Shown here in pieces: positions 1 to 37,711 of a stretch of DNA of 64,000 nt. A program made the translations under genes and the position numbers. The number at the start of each line of letters is the position of its first letter. The stretch's first letter is position 1. Origin of the DNA: Coturnix japonica. Lineage: Eukaryota > Chordata > Aves > Galliformes > Phasianidae. A model generated the notes under the pieces. It worked only from the letters and a program-made list of their open reading frames with translations, ran no database searches and had not been told where the DNA came from. The stretch spans positions 56,793,754-56,857,753 of the forward strand of contig NC_029547.1 in assembly GCF_001577835.2 (NCBI RefSeq), in the 5' to 3' direction.

Positions 1-13446
<13,446 letters not shown>

Positions 13447-13893
13447 AGTTAACACAAAGCTGTGAAAAGAGTGAGAGACTGACAAGCAATATTGGTTTGA
13501 GTTTTTGCGTATGTGTTAATTGTTCTGTAAGTTACTTTGAGTCATGCAGCTGATACTGGGTTTGAGCTGGATTTTGTGTCAAATTAGGATTAGACTTCAT
13601 GCTCTAAACTCAGTTTTTCAATTTTTTTTTTTTAAAAAAAAGATTAAGACACAAATTCTGCTCTTAAATGTGTATTTCATTGTTGGATTGGGCCTAGAGC
13701 CATCCAGTCAGTTCTAAATTAGTAAATACTGATCAGTCTAATATGCAGAGGACTGGTACTACCAAGTAGCTTGTCCGGTTCTCTGCTCAGTTTGTCCAGG
13801 TCCCTGCATATGCATTACATCTTGATCTATTACACCATACAGCAAGGTAGTGTTTGATAATCTGTTAATGCTTGTAGTTTGCCTGTGTTTTTC

Positions 13894-13899
13894 AATAAA
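13894..13899 (+). terminator. ACOT12: ACOT12 poly(A) signal
   Basis: AATAAA lies about 450 bases after the ACOT12 stop, giving a short 3' UTR (13447 to roughly 13915). It is the first canonical signal after the stop on this strand. Confidence 0.75.
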
Positions 13900-13915
13900 T
13901 TATTGCTTTTCAGGT

Positions 13916-15430
13916 TACATACCCATCGTAGTTTTTATTAGACTGTATTTCTGGAAGGATTTCAGTGCTGATGGAGGTGCTGGTCTTTTGGAGAAGTGCT
14001 GTGACCTCCAGCTACCAGGTTCTGTGTAAGACTGTTCTTCTGACCTTTCATTAACATATAACAGGAAGAATCTTGAAACCTCTCCCAGATGAAAAATAGA
14101 AAATGGTTTCAGAGGTTTTATTGTGGTGATCCAGCTCCTAAATCTGTGATACAAGGAGCCTCAGGACAGCCCTTTTCACAGCACAGAAACCACTGCAGCC
14201 CAAACAGGACAAGCAGCTGCTCTCTGCTTTGGCTGCTGACGGTAGGATCGTTGCCTGCAGGAGCTTCACAGGACACAAGCTTAGTCGTGGTTATGCTTGC
14301 TGTGCCCAGAAGGCGGTATACTGATAGTGAGTGAGTGTGCGTCTCTGCAGTGCCGGTCTTTAGTGAACAGGGACACCTAGCGTTCAACTGCGAGTGCACG
14401 CACAAAACTTCGGGCCAAAGAACCTGAGCTCTGTGCTGGGCGCTGAGTTGCCTTTCGTGCAGCACAATTTGCGGCCTGCCTTTAGAGACACGCACTGAAC
14501 TTAGCTTAGGGGAATACCTTTTAAGCTGGAATAAATGTCTGTTACAAAATGTTTGTCTGTACTGAAGTGACAGTTTTGCGCTTCGTAATAATTCAGTGAT
14601 TTCATCCAAATCCATTCCTCTTCCCCACTTAGATGTGTGCTCTGATTATTATGAACTGAATCTGTATAGCATATTACCTGCCTTAATATCTAAAGCAGAA
14701 CCAGGAAACCTAAAATAAGAGCTCTACCTATTGTATTCTTTATCAGCATTTTATGAAGGAAAAAAGAACACGTTTACACAAATGTTTTAAGACAAATTTG
14801 CTTTTATTCTGTAAGAAATGTGAAGTTTCACAGCCTCAGTGCATTGTCCTCAAGTATCTCAAAACCCAGTTCTGAGCTCAGGTTTGTTGTCTGGTGTTAG
14901 TTCTGTGTTCGCAGCAGGACTCTGTATGAACTAACTTCAATGATAACTAATTATTTAGAAGCAACATTGTTGTTACTGTTTAGCTTTCTGTCAAAGACGG
15001 CTGCTTATTAATAAATAATGCAAGCTGCAATTTTTAGAAGGCACATGTAAGGCTTTTGGAGCACAGCCTGCAGTACAGCGCTGAGAAGGCCGATGGTACA
15101 GGGGCTCCAGCCCACATCCATACAGTGCAGGGGAAGCAAAGCACAGAGATGCAGAAGAGCACCTGCCAATGCTGTGCCCAGACCCCACTTCAGAATGAAA
15201 GCAGCATGTGAGCACAGCTTGGAATGTATTTCGCTACTTATATTGTGCTCATTTGTTCAACATAGATGCAAGTAAAATTCTGTCACTGTCAGATGCATAG
15301 GAAACTTGAGAATATATGGTGACATACTGCAGGAACTCTGTCCTTCCTTGGCTTGAGGAAACTTCATAACATCTACCAGAATTTCCAAGTGGAGGCTGCT
15401 TTCACCATTTAAAAAATTCCACCATGAAGA
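13916..15430. other. Tail-to-tail spacer between ACOT12 and ZCCHC9
   Basis: The spacer lies between the ACOT12 poly(A) signal and the ZCCHC9 poly(A) signal. It holds a CpG-enriched patch (entered separately) and otherwise no recognisable gene or repeat. A second reverse-strand AATAAA-type hexamer near 14.8 kb could give a longer ZCCHC9 3' end. Confidence 0.6.
14240..14590. other. CpG-enriched patch in the convergent spacer
   Basis: By hand count about 16 CpG dinucleotides fall in roughly 350 bases at near 50% G+C, whereas flanking DNA is AT-rich with few CpGs. An open minus-strand frame of 165 codons (14118-14615) overlaps it. I recognise no domain in that frame and no splice pattern, so I do not call it a gene. 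Confidence 0.5.
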
Positions 15431-15453
15431 AGGCACATGTAAGTAACAGAAAG

Positions 15454-15459
15454 TTTATT
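15454..15459 (-). terminator. ZCCHC9: ZCCHC9 poly(A) signal (proximal)
   Basis: TTTATT on the plus strand (AATAAA on minus) is the first canonical hexamer about 1.08 kb after the ZCCHC9 stop. Confidence 0.65.
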
Positions 15460-16253
15460 TCCAATACCCCAAGGGACATAAATACTGAAGATAAGATTTT
15501 TGAGTGCTCTGCTTAAAAAGTAAACTACACAAGCTCCCTTGCTCTCCAGCTACTGGCAGAGACTTTACAGCTACTCCCCAGAGCAGGGGGCACAGCCCCA
15601 AGCTGCCAAAGCTCAAGCAGCATTTGGAGAACACACTCAGAAATGGGGCTTGGATTTTGGGAGGTCCTGTCTGGAGCCAGGGGTTGAACAGATGATTGTG
15701 ATGGCTCCCATCCAACTTGGGATACTGTATTTTCCAGGTGAGTTTCGTAACGCATACCAGAGGAAGAGCATGATTTGGCTTATTAGTGAAGTACTCAGGT
15801 AATCAAAGATGCATAACCTACCAGATTATTGCACATACACATTGACAGATCCATCATGTATAGCAGGAATTGTGCCCCCAAGCTCTTCAGACAGTAGGCA
15901 CAAAATCACATAGGCTGCAGCTTTACCTGATAACTCAGCCATCAGACAGCTCAAGTGTGCACAACAGAGTACAAAATCTAAGAAATAAAACCAATCTAGT
16001 ATCCAATTAGTATTTAGAAAATGCCCACAATCCCTTTCAGAGAAATGCAGGAAGACTTAACATCAGCGTAACTGTATTCATCTTCAGTACATCAACACCT
16101 TAATGTAACACTACTGACCACCAAAATCCAGTGGTCATAAAGCCTTGTGACAAAATGCACGTAACTCTCTGCTTTCATTGCAACCATACTGCATGTCAGC
16201 AGAGGAAACCAGTTTCCCTCTTTAGAAAATTAGCAGATGGAAAGCTTTCCTGC

Positions 16254-16287
16254 AAAAAAAAAACAACAAAAAAACAAACAAACAAAC

Positions 16288-16318
<31 letters not shown>

Positions 16319-16325
16319 CATAAAA
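16254..16325 (+). repeat. A-rich (AAAC)n tract within the ZCCHC9 3' UTR
   Basis: Runs of a mixed with acaaacaaacaaacaaa, about 70 bases. In the ZCCHC9 transcript this reads as a U-rich (GUUU)n stretch about 210 bases after the stop. Confidence 0.9.
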
Positions 16326-16535
16326 ATAGATAAAATATCCCCTTGATGCACTTCTGTTGTTCCCAGGTTTTCAGCACGCTGGACGGGTCTATGAATTGAA
16401 CTGAATAAAAGTAGGGATGCAACCCAGCAGCAGCAGTGTGCTTGGTTTTCAGGAAGCAGCAATCCACTCTCTGCAGTCACTACACCGAAGTGAAGCAGTG
16501 TACAACCACTGCAATTCAGCACCCAGAAGAGGCTT

Positions 16536-16651
16536 TCAAAAATTAATAACTTTCAGTACTTTCACTTTGGGTTTCTGCAGCGTTGGTGTTTCTGTAGTTC
16601 CTTCATCATCAGCACTCATTCCAGCAGCCCATCGCCCAACTGTAACCTGAT
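16536..16651 (-). CDS. ZCCHC9: ZCCHC9 terminal coding exon
   Basis: The acceptor is ctatgcag. It encodes QVTVGRWAAGMSADDEG and ends KVLKVINF with stop TGA at 16538-16536, matching the mammalian GRWAKGMSAD ... KVVNF tail. Confidence 0.95.
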
Positions 16652-19466
16652 CTGCATAGGAAGAGACAAGAGTTTATGGAAAGGATAAACACAATCATCA
16701 GATCAACCCTCCCCCATTTAAAATACTGTTTTGAGCAGTTCTCTTTCATATATCCTTCACAGAAAGAGTTGCAGGGATTTTTATTTCAACACTGCCTACA
16801 AAATTACAGTGGCTCTACAGATCAGCACCTATTAACTGTCATATGTACGTGTTCACCACTATCTCAGACTGGACCAAGCAGATTAATGACTGCAACCACT
16901 CATGTAAAGGAGCAAGCTCTTACAGGTTGCTTTCCAGCCTCCTTGCATAGCGTATCTTTGCTGGTCAGCACTACTCACTGCTCGGGAGCCTCTGGTGGAA
17001 AGAGCTGGCTTGACTTTCAGCTGTTTCCCACAAATACTACTTTTCTCCTATAGCATCTGCACAGGTTTTCAATTTACAAAGGGTATTAAGTATCCAAAAA
17101 TAGTTTCCTGTTAACAAAGAAAAACCAACAAATGCTTAACGGTGCCATTCTCCAGGCCTTGGGCATTTTTGCCTCCCTTAGGTTAGGATTTTTTTTCATT
17201 TTCTGGTTTTGTTTTTTCAATAGAAGATATAAAGACTATCTTACATCCGTAGATATGGAACAGAAAGAAACAGTTTTCTTCTAATGGTTTAAGAAGAACA
17301 AATTCCCTCAGATCACATCCTGGTGTACAAATCGTATACCCCTATCATAATGAATATATTAAAGATGCATTCTAACATGTAACTCATACTGATGAATTCA
17401 GTACAAACTGATTTGCAAGGAGGTTAAAAAAAAAGCAAAAGAACTATCAGTGAACAAAGGAAGCTGTTTAATCAAAATACTTTCTATCAATGGCCTTACC
17501 ACAAAAGAGGGCTCAGGTAAACATCACACATTCTACTAAAATTCAATCAGTCAAGCAGAATTATAATGTACTTTTCTTTCTGCACAGGTAAAAGAAACCA
17601 GATTATTAGCTGTCAAATCTAGCAGGGCTGGCCTCAGCCTCCTCTCACAGCACTTGAGACATCAAACGACTTTAATGCCTGCCTGCAGATGGAGCTTATA
17701 TCTGCTGCCAGAGCCACCACACTGCAACTGACACGACATTCAGCTTCTTCATGCAAACTGCCTGAAAAAGAATCCAGTTCTGCACGTTTGTACTACAGCT
17801 GCTAACACAGAACAGCAACATAAATACACATTTGCTCATTCAACCTTCAGAAGTATACAAGCTAGATTTTATTTAACTGAAAGTCCAACTTCTGCCTAGC
17901 AACTCACTGTCTCCTCTGCCTACACCCCTTAATAAAAGCACACATCTTTACAGGGAAGGTGAGTCTTGTTACTTGAAAGCTCTCTACTTGCATTCAATGC
18001 CATCCCCTGCATCTCACCTAAGTTCTGGTTTTCCGGACAGTCTTTTCTGTAGTGCTCCACAGAGCCACAAAGTCTGCAGCAGCCACCTGTTAAAAGATAA
18101 AGTTGGAAAATAAACCAATACAAACCCACTCTTCTGCTGTTAAATGGATGTTGAAACACACCTTCCTTGGGCTCTCTGTATCTTACAGATAACACCCATC
18201 TGTAGTAGCACAGCTCTATATAGCTGTATATAAATTTAAACACACAATGGCCACATACAAGTAGGGATTACAGTTTCTTTGTAATCCTCTTGAAGCTGCA
18301 AGTGTGAGCAAACACTCATACTCTGCACTTCACCTCCTATTCAGTGTTAAGCTTAAAACTGAAATAGGAATCACCGGATAGGAAATACTAATGATGAATT
18401 CTGCAGATGTGATCTGCCTTCACCAAGAATAAAAGACATTTGGAAGTTGCTTCCAGTAAGATCTTCCTTAGTTCAAAATGTTACTTAGCTCTGTGTCACG
18501 TACGTAGGAAAAATATGTTTCATTTGCAGTAGGTCACTGCACTCACCTTCAGCATACAATCCTTTGGGATTGTCAGGACATGACCTCGATAGATGTCCCA
18601 TCTCACCACAGATAAAACATTTTGCATATGGAAATGCACCTGCAAAATTCCATATTTTAGGGCAAAAGTTAAGAACATTGCATAGTCACCAACAACTCTG
18701 TAAGAGCAGTATGATAATTATAGGATAGCTAAGCTGCAACATCAGGTTTGCTGTCACAATACTGTACTCCTTTAAACATATCAATCTCTGTCTTCAAAAC
18801 AGATAAACTGCTAAACATAAATCAATACATCAGTAGTAAGAAAACTCAGACCAAAGCACTCCATGAAATGCAACTTTTTCAATCATACCAGCAGCTGGGT
18901 CTATCTTTGCCTTGCATTTGCCAATGTCATGCTCTGTGGATCCACACCGGTAACAGATTCCTGTACCCATATCTTGACTTTCCAGTACAGCTGGACAATC
19001 AGCAACACCATGGCCAGGTTCCCTGCAGTGGAAACATACCTTTAAAAATAAAAAAAACAAGTTACATGCATTTTTTCCTCTACCAGCAGCACACTTAGGA
19101 CCGGTGTCCCAGGAACTGAGCACTGAGGGATTCAACCCCACTTAAGGCTGCGATGCTCGCACCTTCACCACCCAGCCCCGTGCTCACCATGGCGTTCTTC
19201 TTCGCCTCCCTCCTCCTCAGCCTCCTGCTCTCCCTCCGACGATCCTTCTTCAGCGCCACCGCCTCCTCCTCCTCGTTCCCCCGGTGTTTCCCCGCTTGCT
19301 CCAGGTAGGCCGCAAACCCATTGACGTCCTCGTTCTGGTAGGCTTTTTTCCTTTTATTCCTCCTCCCGGCCCCGCTCTCCACAGGTCCCGCAGCCATCTC
19401 CTCCCACGGGGTGGATTTCAGCGCCCTGCCGCCCGCAGCGGACACTTTCCGGGCCCACCTGGTCAT
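16536..19466 (-). CDS. ZCCHC9: Zinc finger CCHC domain-containing protein 9, complete, five coding exons
   Basis: ZCCHC9 is a small nuclear/nucleolar protein with retroviral-type CCHC zinc knuckles that bind nucleic acid; its exact role is poorly defined. Exons in transcript order: 19188-19466, 18889-19039, 18547-18639, 18018-18086 and 16536-16651. They join to 235 codons plus stop with all phases compatible (human is 271 aa; the bird protein is shorter in its basic N-terminal region). Start MTRWAR is the family start. Four C-X2-C-X4-H-X4-C knuckles are visible: CFHCREPGHGVADC, CYRCGSTEHDIGKC, CFICGEMGHLSRSC and CRLCGSVEHYRKDC. A Lys/Arg-rich stretch (KKDRRRESRRLRRREAKK) precedes them, and the protein ends VLKVINF as in mammals. 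The 5' end sits in a CpG island, consistent with a housekeeping promoter. Its neighbours match human order: CKMT2 upstream on the same strand, ACOT12 converging. Confidence 0.97.
18018..18086 (-). CDS. ZCCHC9: ZCCHC9 coding exon 4 (zinc knuckle 4)
   Basis: The acceptor is cttttaacag. It encodes CCRLCGSVEHYRKDCPENQ. The donor TTAG/gtgaga was chosen over read-through because its phase joins exactly to the last exon (G + AT = Asp). Confidence 0.93.
   Translation of the reverse strand: MAAADFVALWSTTEKTVRKTRT
18547..18639 (-). CDS. ZCCHC9: ZCCHC9 coding exon 3 (zinc knuckle 3)
   Basis: The acceptor is aattttgcag and the donor GAAG/gtgagt. It encodes CFICGEMGHLSRSC and DNPKGLYAEG. Confidence 0.96.
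18889..19039 (-). CDS. ZCCHC9: ZCCHC9 coding exon 2 (zinc knuckles 1 and 2)
   Basis: The acceptor is tttttaaag and the donor GCTG/gtatga. It contains CFHCREPGHGVADC and CYRCGSTEHDIGKC with all zinc ligands present. Confidence 0.96.
19188..19466 (-). CDS. ZCCHC9: ZCCHC9 coding exon 1
   Basis: ATG at 19466-19464 begins MTRWARK, the conserved family N-terminus. The frame is open further upstream to a GTG at 19496 but has no in-frame ATG there, so this ATG is the start. The donor is GCCATG/gtgagc. It encodes the acidic/basic region with YQNEDVNGFAAYLEQAG. Confidence 0.95.
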
Positions 19467-19492
19467 GTCTGCAGCCCCACCACTCGGCTCCC

Positions 19493-19531
19493 TCACAACT
19501 CCAAGCGGAAACGAAACTCCATCGGCGTCAT
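19493..19531 (-). other. Possible upstream ORF in the ZCCHC9 5' leader
   Basis: An ATG at 19531-19529 opens a 12-codon frame (MTPMEFRFRLEL) that stops 26 bases before the ZCCHC9 start codon. It matters only if transcription starts upstream of 19531. Confidence 0.4.
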
Positions 19532-19679
19532 TTCCTCCCTCACAGGAAGGTGGTTGCGGCTCGGCTCCGTGCCGCCATTAATGGGGGCGGCGGGAGGCGG
19601 CGCTGCTGTGGTGATGGACGTGTCGGCATGTGGTGGCTGCGTTGCCTGCTTCCTTATGGTGAAGTTCTTCACCACGTTT

Positions 19680-19805
19680 ATTGAGAGCCTTCAGGGACTG
19701 TAATGACTCCACTGCCTCCCAGGGCAGCTCGTTTCAGTGTCTGTTCACTCTCATGCAGAAGAAATTCTTTATATCCAACCTGCACCTTCCCTGGCACAAC
19801 CAATG
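19680..19805 (-). mobile_element. Diverged CR1 LINE 3' fragment
   Basis: Shows cctcccagggcagctcgttt, cagtgtctgttcactctcat and aagaaattctttatatccaa, a degraded form of the reversed CR1 3' region. It lies just beyond the CpG island edge. The terminal octamers are not seen. Confidence 0.7.
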
Positions 19806-20607
19806 AAAGAACTGTTCAAAATACAGTGAGAACTTGATTCCTCAAGGCAGTCTTAGCATTCAGTAGATCTCCATTGCCATTCTTGAGTGGATAGAACAGC
19901 TGGACAACATTCCTTCTCTATTAATCATCGCAATATTTGTGAGCTTGGTGCGCTTTGCTGATTTTCCGAGGCTTTTCTTCCACTAGAGGGAGATAGATGT
20001 GCGCAGAGACGGCGTTGATGTTGCCTGTCTTTGCTGTTAAACCGAATCGTCAGCAAGAGCCAGCGCAGATTTAAGAATAATAGAATTCCACGTTTTGCAG
20101 TCAAAAATAACGAATGCCTTTTAAAGGCTGCTGTTAATAAAACAGGAAATAAAATCAGGACTGTAGAAGACAAGTGTCTTAATAAACCTTAAGGTGCCCA
20201 GCCAGGTTTACAAGCACTGCAAAAAGCTGTTTTATACCTTTATACCTTTTATACCAAGAAGGCAGCATTCCCTGCACAGACAGTCTTTAGCAGTGATCAC
20301 ACCTCTGCTGGCTTGGGTTTTCATTTCAGCTTAATTTCAGTCACCTGGGAGCTCTGCTGCCCATGGGCATGAGGTGAGAAATGGACAAGACAGCAAACAT
20401 GGTAAAAATGTATTACCTTCCTTCCTTTCTTTCCCTTCTTTTTCATACTATACAGCATTCAAAATGCTGAAGATGTTTGATTGCCTGTCTACAGTACAGC
20501 TGGGGCAGCACAGCCTAAAACATGGATGTCCAGTCTTTTGGCTGGCTGGGCTGTGGAGTGAAGGGGACTTGTTCTGGGCCACGTATAAATTAGTTAATGT
20601 ATGTAAT

Positions 20608-20650
20608 AAACATTTATATATCTATGTCTATCTATCTATGTATATCTTAT
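20608..20650 (+). repeat. Short imperfect (TATC)n / TA-rich microsatellite
   Basis: The core reads tctatctatctatgtatatc, flanked by TA-rich sequence; an intergenic simple repeat. Confidence 0.7.
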
Positions 20651-21920
20651 AAAATTTTAAAATACATACTTTTAATCCAATGCTTTTATCTGTGTTTTAG
20701 GTTTTATAATAAAATGCATGCAAGAAAGTAAACTGAAGTTAACTCACGTAGTTTTTTCCTGGACATTTTTCCCTTTACATAGGAAGCTCACGGATCCATG
20801 TGAGTCCCCAGAAAAAAATGAACAGGTGATCAAAATATGTTCATGACCCTTCTTTACAGTAATCTCATTATTGTAGAGTAGCCATTGCTTTCTCATTAGG
20901 AGCCCAGTCTTCTACAGTTTATGTCACCAAGTGAGTTAAAAATGCAGTGTCAATAGCAGCAGTGCTGTGCCCTTCTGGCAGAGGACAGAGTTGACTTTGC
21001 AGGGATTCTGTAGCGCACCCAATGTGCTTCAGTGCACACTGTGTCTTCAAGCATCTTTGCAGGGAAAGAAATATTTGTGTAAAGTCTTTAATCTTTTAAT
21101 TAAGCCCTAAGCAGAAAATAAGCTGTAAAGGCATTAGAGTAGAAAGACAAACATTAATTATTTTGGCAGGTCTTGAATTACATTCCAACAGATAATATTA
21201 GTGAAGTAATGTAAATATTAACTGTAATTTATTCCCTGTGTCATCCACCACCTTTTCTGTTTCCAGAGAAAAAATGTATCAGGTCTGTTCAGGTGCATAT
21301 TAGACTCATAAGAGTGACAGTTTCATGAACTTTGAAGGTCTGTCAAGTCAGCTTTTGTTAGTACAGGGAGTGATTTTAGGTATTGAGTATCAGAGTATCA
21401 CGAGTGAAAGCAATTACAGCTGTCAAAGCTACAGACCTGGCTTTTAAGCTCTTAAATCACAGTTCAGAAAATGATTCAGTTCAGCACACGCAGACCCACC
21501 CACCAGCATCTTCTGTACAGGATGCACACATAACAACGATTGAATTTTAGGGGTTTAGTCTGTGAGTTATGTGAACACTGGTGCATGGAAAAAAGCCTAA
21601 ACTCAAAGATCACATAGTAGGTGAGTTTTCAGCCACTCTGATGCTCATGTTTTGTTTTTATTTATCAGAAAAAAAGATACTGTAGCTGTATATCCATCAC
21701 TGCAGTGCAGTTTTTCTATACTAACAGCCCATATTCAGCACTTCAGTGGTGGATAGAACCTTATAATTCACCAGAAAACTGAACAGCTCCAGTATTTGTT
21801 CAGTAGTTTACCTTGTCACACAGGACCTGACTGTTAATATATGGAAATGACTTATTTGCATGTGTTGTAGGAGCCCAGGTAGAGAGCAGAGGAATGTTTG
21901 AACTCCATTTTTCAAATAAT

Positions 21921-22110
21921 CATAGAATATCCTGAGTTGGAAAGAACCCAAAAGGATCAAGTCCAAACTCTGGCTCAACACAAGACCATCCAAATTTCAA
22001 GTTATGTCTGAATGTCCAGAAACTCCTTGAGCTCTATAGGCTCAGGGCCATGCCCACAGCCCCAGGGAGCTGTTCCATGCCCACCACCCTCTGGTGCAGA
22101 AGATATCCTA
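21921..22110 (-). mobile_element. CR1 LINE 3' fragment
   Basis: Reads aatcatagaatatcctgagt, then ggaaagaacccaaaaggatc and ggcatgaattype positions replaced by gctcagggccatgcccacag and ccaccctctggtgcagaa, in reversed CR1 order. The sense strand is minus; it is 5'-truncated. Confidence 0.85.
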
Positions 22111-22572
22111 AAGGTGAAGATATATATATCTATGTGCGTTTCTTTCCCTTTGGGTCCCCAGAAAGCAAGTACCCCTTATCTCTTCCCCTTGGCACCGCCT
22201 CCCCCTCCCACCTTGCATGAGTGGCCTGATAAGCCAGTGCTGGGCTGGCATGGGGCATGGCCTGGGAGTTTGTTTATGGTGGTCCCTAGTTGCCAATGAG
22301 TTTGTCAAGAAGACTGCAAAACTACTTGAGGCATGGCATATAGCTCTTCTTGGACTATTTAATCAAGTAAATTCTGAAGATTTATAGAGGATCAGTGGCT
22401 GAATCTATCAGGAAGAAATTTTATTGGCAGAAAAGGATCTCAGCAATGCAGAATTGGTGACATGGGAGAACTAAAGATGAGAAGGAAGAACTAACATCAT
22501 ATGTCTAGGGCTAGAACAGCAATACAGCTTTTTAAGCCTTTAATATCTTCCTATTGAATCATAATCTGCATC

Positions 22573-22650
22573 ATTCTCTCTCTCTCTCTCTTTCTTTACA
22601 ACTTTCAAGGCTTTATCTATCTATCTGTCTGTCTGTCTATCTATCTATAA
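22573..22650 (+). repeat. Compound (CT)n and (TATC)n/(TGTC)n microsatellites
   Basis: A pure ctctctctctctctct run is followed about 25 bases later by tatctatctatctgtctgtc and further tatc units. Likely polymorphic. Confidence 0.9.
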
Positions 22651-23933
22651 TAATACCTTATTAATGAATGTTCAGGAAGATGAAAATAATTAGGTAACCC
22701 ACATAGTGTAAATGAGGAAGAGACACCAATCAAGTGGAATCTCCAGCCTTTGTTTCCTGCAACAGATGTCCTGAGCAAGAAGCAGGAGTGCCCCATGCTA
22801 TTGATTTTCAAGAGCTGCTAATTTCCCAGTCAGTGCTCAATATCTGATCTCCCTGCCCACTCTCACAGGTGCTAGGGAAAGAGATGTAACCCAGACTGTC
22901 CTACTGGCTTGCCTCAACTAACACATTTTCTCAACAGTACTTTCTCAGATTGTACACAGCATGAGTTAACCAGCAGCCTCACCTGGGTGACTCTAAAAGC
23001 CAGGGATTTGGCCCAAGCAGTCAGAGCATGTGAGCAGTGTTCCCCAAATACTTGAGAGGTGTTGACAAGCTGCCCCTTAGAGATGGGCCCTCTGCCTTCT
23101 CAGGAGCTGACCCTGCCTGCAGGATACTCCTTTGCCTGATCATGTAGAACTGAAACATTTTTTGGCTGGTAGTACTGTCAGCTCAACAGCAAGACAGACT
23201 GCAGTCATCACTGCATGTTCTGGGCTTGTTTTGCTTGTAGTTTGCTTTTCTGAGAACGGGTGTTTTTAATGTGGTTACTGTGAAACACTGAGTATGTTTT
23301 GACGTGCAAAGAAGCAATGGGGCAGTTGCAGTCTGCTGTTTGTTCTTTCCACCCAGCCGCTCACCACACAAATAGTACATTTTAAGGCATATCCTAAGTA
23401 CATCCTTATCCATCTTACATAATGAATAGCAGGAGCCTGGTCCCCTGGCACGGTTGTGCTGGATGCATAATGTTAGCAGATTGCTTTGTTGAGGGTTTGG
23501 GATGACATGGTGAAGAAGTTTATCTGCAGATCAGTCCCAGACGGAGAAGTGTCAGCTCTCACTGAGAGACACCGGTGAGCTCCTGGTGATGGACTTCTGA
23601 GTCTTAAGCCACTGGGTTAACTATTGAGCTAATTGTTGTGTCAGAAGAAAGAACTGCTAGCCCTTTGCAGGAAGCTGGAGAGAACTGCATCTGTGAATGA
23701 AAACTGGGTGCTTATTCAAGACTTCAGAAGTATGTTTGTAAGTGCAAATGCAGACTGGAATTAAGGATTGGTACTTTTTGCATTAGTCAGATAGAAATTT
23801 CCTTATCACTAGTCTGAAAAGAAAGGGAAGCAGGCCTCACAGAGGAGTGTACCACCAAGATGCTTGTATTGGGTGTATCCTACAATGACTGTGTAACCAG
23901 ACACTTAAAGAGACATTAAGTATCAGGCGGTGC

Positions 23934-23939
23934 TTTATT
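23934..23939 (-). terminator. CKMT2: CKMT2 poly(A) signal
   Basis: TTTATT on plus (AATAAA on minus) lies about 80 bases after the CKMT2 stop codon, giving a very short 3' UTR. Confidence 0.75.
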
Positions 23940-24019
23940 ACACAAGCTATTTGTACAGAGATATACAGAGGTGCCTTTCTGTCAGAAGAGCAGCCGATTA
24001 CCAGTCGGCAGCAGCAAGA

Positions 24020-37711
<13,692 letters not shown>

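Larger units (their letters stand above)
19140..19640. promoter_or_regulatory. ZCCHC9: CpG island promoter of ZCCHC9
   Basis: Dense CpGs and high G+C cover the first coding exon and about 170 bases upstream of the ATG, in contrast with AT-rich flanks. It includes gccgccattaatgggggcgg (palindromic core, YY1-like GCCAT) near 19570-19590 and an ETS-type ggaagg core at 19545-19550. There is no TATA box. Typical of a broad housekeeping promoter; the exact transcription start cannot be read from sequence. Confidence 0.75.
19806..23915. other. Intergenic region between ZCCHC9 promoter and CKMT2 3' end
   Basis: Contains a CR1 fragment (21921-22110), TATC/TGTC and CT microsatellites and a CCCT-rich stretch around 22150-22250. 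I recognise no exon and no RNA gene. Confidence 0.6.

Noticed and set aside
14118-14615. Minus-strand frame of 165 codons as a protein gene
   Set aside because: No domain, no splice signals and an amino-acid make-up consistent with a G+C-rich non-coding patch; kept only as an observation about the CpG patch.
19467-19496. Alternative ZCCHC9 start at the upstream in-frame position 19496
   Set aside because: The codon is GTG, not ATG, and the family-conserved N-terminus MTRWAR begins at 19466.
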